Shown: positions 63,501-64,000 of the stretch, piece after piece
Numbering within the stretch: the stretch's first letter is position 1
Layout: each line of letters begins with the position of its first letter
NCBI GenBank assembly: GCA_046291695.1
Contig: JBKBSO010000003.1
Span: forward strand, 1-64,000
Origin: PNNG01 sp046291695
GTDB lineage: Bacteria; Bacteroidota; Bacteroidia; UBA7662
DNA: 64,000 nucleotides
Reading direction: 5' to 3'
Notes under the pieces: generated by a model
Seen by the model: the letters and a program-made list of their open reading frames with translations, nothing else
The model's database searches: none
What the model was told of the DNA's origin: nothing
Translations under genes and position numbers: made by a program

Positions 63501-64000
63501 ATATCGATCATTTCATCTTCGAGAATGACATCGCGTTCCACGATTATTTCGTTACGGTTGATGGAAACCACCTCTCCCGTATCTTCATCCACGAAGTCTT
63601 CCACCCAAGTCTTTAAGATTCGGGCGGCTAAACGACGGCCAACAACTTTTTTCAAACCGGTTTTGCTTACCTTGATTTCATCTGCCAGGTCAAATATGTT
63701 CAGAATGTCCTTATCTGAATCAAATCCGATGGCGCGAAGCAGGGTGGTAACCGGAAATTTCTTTTTGCGGTCGATATACGCATACATCACGTTATTCACG
63801 TCTGTTGCAAATTCGATCCATGATCCTTTGAATGGAATGATTCGGGCCGAATATAACTTTGAGCCATTGCTGTGCACAGTTTGTCCAAAGAACACGCCCG
63901 GTGAACGGTGGAGCTGTGATACAATCACACGCTCAGCGCCGTTAATTACGAAGGTGCCTTTAGGCGTCATGTAAGGAATAGTACCGAGGTACACATCCTG
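60542..64000 (-). CDS. rpoB: RNA polymerase beta subunit (5' end beyond the window)
   Basis: The C-terminal 1152 residues of the beta subunit; about the first 120 residues lie beyond the right edge. Seen: [20 protein letters not shown] and [18 protein letters not shown] at the truncated head, the rifampicin-pocket region [20 protein letters not shown] followed by [13 protein letters not shown], with the usual Gln, Asp, His, Arg, Ser residues, and the C-terminal [20 protein letters not shown]. Nothing in the rifampicin region differs from the susceptible pattern at the positions I can check by eye. It is followed by rpoC after 13 bases. Confidence 0.97.
   Translation of the reverse strand, partial: [1152 protein letters not shown]

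Noticed and set aside
1..64000. Search for tRNA, rRNA, CRISPR arrays and insertion sequences
   Set aside because: No cloverleaf T-arm patterns, regularly spaced direct repeats or transposase motifs were found by reading; this is not a substitute for dedicated searches.

Overview
The window is a stretch of a Bacteroidota chromosome, most likely from a free-living gliding or Chitinophagales/Saprospirales-like lineage (inference). Evidence: four secreted proteins end in a type IX secretion (T9SS) type A sorting domain, a PorV/PorQ-family barrel and a PorT-family barrel are present, SprB-type repeats occur, DUF5686 and carboxypeptidase-regulatory-like proteins are present, candidate promoters match the Bacteroidota -7 motif TAnnTTTG, and rpoC is followed by DUF3467. 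Coding density is high. No rRNA, tRNA, CRISPR array or intact insertion sequence was seen.

Layout. 1-3764 (+): the tail of a sensor kinase, then a PorV/PorQ barrel, an NHL-repeat lipoprotein and a carboxypeptidase-like exported protein. 3765-5264 (-): a RecD/UvrD-like helicase. 5322-12337 (+): DUF5686 protein, NhaD antiporter overlapping a dTDP-sugar epimerase, tryptophan 2,3-dioxygenase overlapping a WYL regulator, then a two-gene unit of a 44-residue acidic peptide and a 111-residue basic protein that weakly resembles HIRAN. 12389-19441 (-): a 1878-residue T9SS cell-surface protein and dihydroorotase. 19514-25335 (+): T9SS subtilisin, CrtI-like flavin oxidoreductase, Tat-exported pirin. 25411-36053 (-): membrane protein, cold-shock protein, aldehyde dehydrogenase/SDR/endonuclease III/polysaccharide pyruvyl transferase run, an AT-rich SEC-C gene that looks acquired, a flippase, a repeat patch, and an ECF sigma factor with a probable partner. 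36244-39168 (-): SprB-repeat T9SS protein. 39459-42293 (+): UvrA. 42297-47549 (-): YdeI-like protein, prolyl oligopeptidase lipoprotein, delta-60 repeat T9SS protein. 47726-49156 (+): SLC13 transporter. 49272-64000 (-): K+ channel, collagen-motif lipoprotein, AsmA-like protein, DUF2490 protein, AT-rich GNAT gene, FabH-like synthase, PorT barrel, DUF6508, DUF3467, rpoC and rpoB (5' end outside the window).

How the genes work together. The T9SS substrates and the PorV/PorQ and PorT barrels point to a secreted and cell-surface protein programme. Tryptophan dioxygenase and the 2-aminomuconate-semialdehyde-type dehydrogenase fit a split kynurenine route (inference). The rpoBC-DUF3467-DUF6508-barrel series is housekeeping. 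The least explained parts are the 11865-12337 two-gene unit, the palindrome-flanked SEC-C cassette at 32195-33277, the orphan reading frame at 27587-27901 and the imperfect repeats at 34860-35160.
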